This document shows positions 63,694 to 64,000 of a stretch of DNA of 64,000 nt, in pieces. Every line of letters starts with the position of its first letter. Position 1 is the stretch's first letter. A program made the position numbers and the translations under genes. Source of the stretch: Roseburia faecis (GTDB lineage Bacteria; Bacillota; Clostridia; Lachnospirales; Lachnospiraceae); contig NZ_CVRR01000048.1 of the NCBI RefSeq assembly GCF_001406815.1, positions 114,549 through 178,548 of the forward strand. Direction: 5' to 3'. The notes under the pieces are model-generated. The model saw nothing but the letters and a program-made list of their open reading frames with translations, was not told where the DNA came from and searched no databases.

Positions 63694-63923
63694 ATGGATA
63701 TAAATACAATTGTTTTAGTAATAACATGTGCATTTTCTGGTATTTCAATAATTGTATCAGTTTTAAGCCTAAGTAATACGAGAAAGATAGCAAATAAAAA
63801 TGGATATATAAATACGTAACGGCATCAAGAGAACGGTGGGTGAGTAGTTTGCAAAGTAATGGTTCCTCCTATTTGGCCATTGTAGATTCAATATTTTTAC
63901 AGAGAGAAAATAGAATACAATAG
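63694..63923 (+). pseudogene. Decayed small membrane-protein gene (frameshift)
   Basis: ATG 63694 (SD AAGGG) opens a 41-codon frame with one membrane helix (TIVLVITCAFSGISIIVSVL) ending at TAA 63817. Near the stop, the +1 frame continues sensibly from NGYIN into VTASRERWVSSLQSN and runs to TAG 63921. The combined order resembles the start of membrane proteins with a helix followed by a basic ERW segment. I infer a one-base frameshift in a gene already truncated at its end. Confidence 0.45.
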
Positions 63924-63927
63924 GTAA

Positions 63928-63955
63928 TTGCGAAACTCGCGATGCTCGTTCGCAA
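63928..63955. repeat. Inverted repeat near the window end
   Basis: TTGCGAA (63928-63934) and TTCGCAA (63949-63955) flank a 14-base G+C-richer centre in otherwise AT-rich sequence. No T-run follows directly. It might be part of a dispersed repeat or island end; no second copy was noticed in the window. The rest to 64000 shows nothing recognisable. Confidence 0.4.
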
Positions 63956-64000
63956 ACTTGAATCAAAATAGAAACAGAATTGAGCATAGCATGATTTTAA

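Overview
The window looks like a chromosomal segment of an anaerobic, endospore-forming Clostridia, most likely a Lachnospiraceae. The reasons are the division-cluster content, the sporulation genes spoIIGA, sigE and sigG, a tandem bacteriohemerythrin, many strong SD motifs, and a moderate G+C background interrupted by an AT-rich block at the right end. I cannot name the species from sequence alone. No rRNA, tRNA or CRISPR array was recognised.

Layout. 1-12 kb: tail of an acyltransferase, a double hemerythrin, an unrecognised protein, a ThrE-type amino-acid exporter, a MATE pump, a TetR regulator next to a radical-SAM/SPASM-like enzyme, a DUF6110-like protein with a P1B-type metal ATPase, a LysM/M14 peptidase, and a convergent NYN/PIN-like protein. 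12-20 kb: a Cache-HAMP chemoreceptor, a GldA/GldFG-like ABC system followed by what may be a truncated third component, a SEC-C protein, a DUF1540 protein and lgt. 20-31 kb: a compact division cluster (mraZ, rsmH, ftsL-like, two class B PBPs, murD, ftsW, divIB/ftsQ, ftsZ) that lacks mraY, murE, murF and murG. 31-36 kb: spoIIGA-sigE, an inserted beta-CASP hydrolase, sigG, and a queT-like transporter gene with a possible preQ1-type leader. 36-47 kb: one long operon of a secreted membrane protein, ABC ATPase and permease, a Gly/Ser-rich membrane protein, MoxR, DUF58 and a 1470-residue triple-VWA protein. 47-54 kb: an ABC-class ATPase, a pncA-like plus pncB NAD-salvage pair, an AAA ATPase/DUF4276 pair with the look of an accessory defence module, and an FMN-dependent oxidase.

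From about 53.88 kb composition drops sharply to AT-rich (around 30 % G+C by eye) and gene content becomes accessory. A four-gene operon encodes a NurA-like nuclease, a HerA-like translocase with a variant P-loop, a GHKL (Hsp90/MutL-type) ATPase and a B12-domain-like radical-SAM enzyme. It is followed by a class I methyltransferase and a Vsr/DUF559-like nuclease fused to an SF2 helicase, then a decayed membrane-protein gene. I do not recognise the four-gene combination as a named system; it is the best candidate here for an undescribed anti-phage or DNA-processing system.

Gene starts were chosen by Shine-Dalgarno spacing where several were possible. Promoters, terminators and leader structures were read by eye and are predictions.
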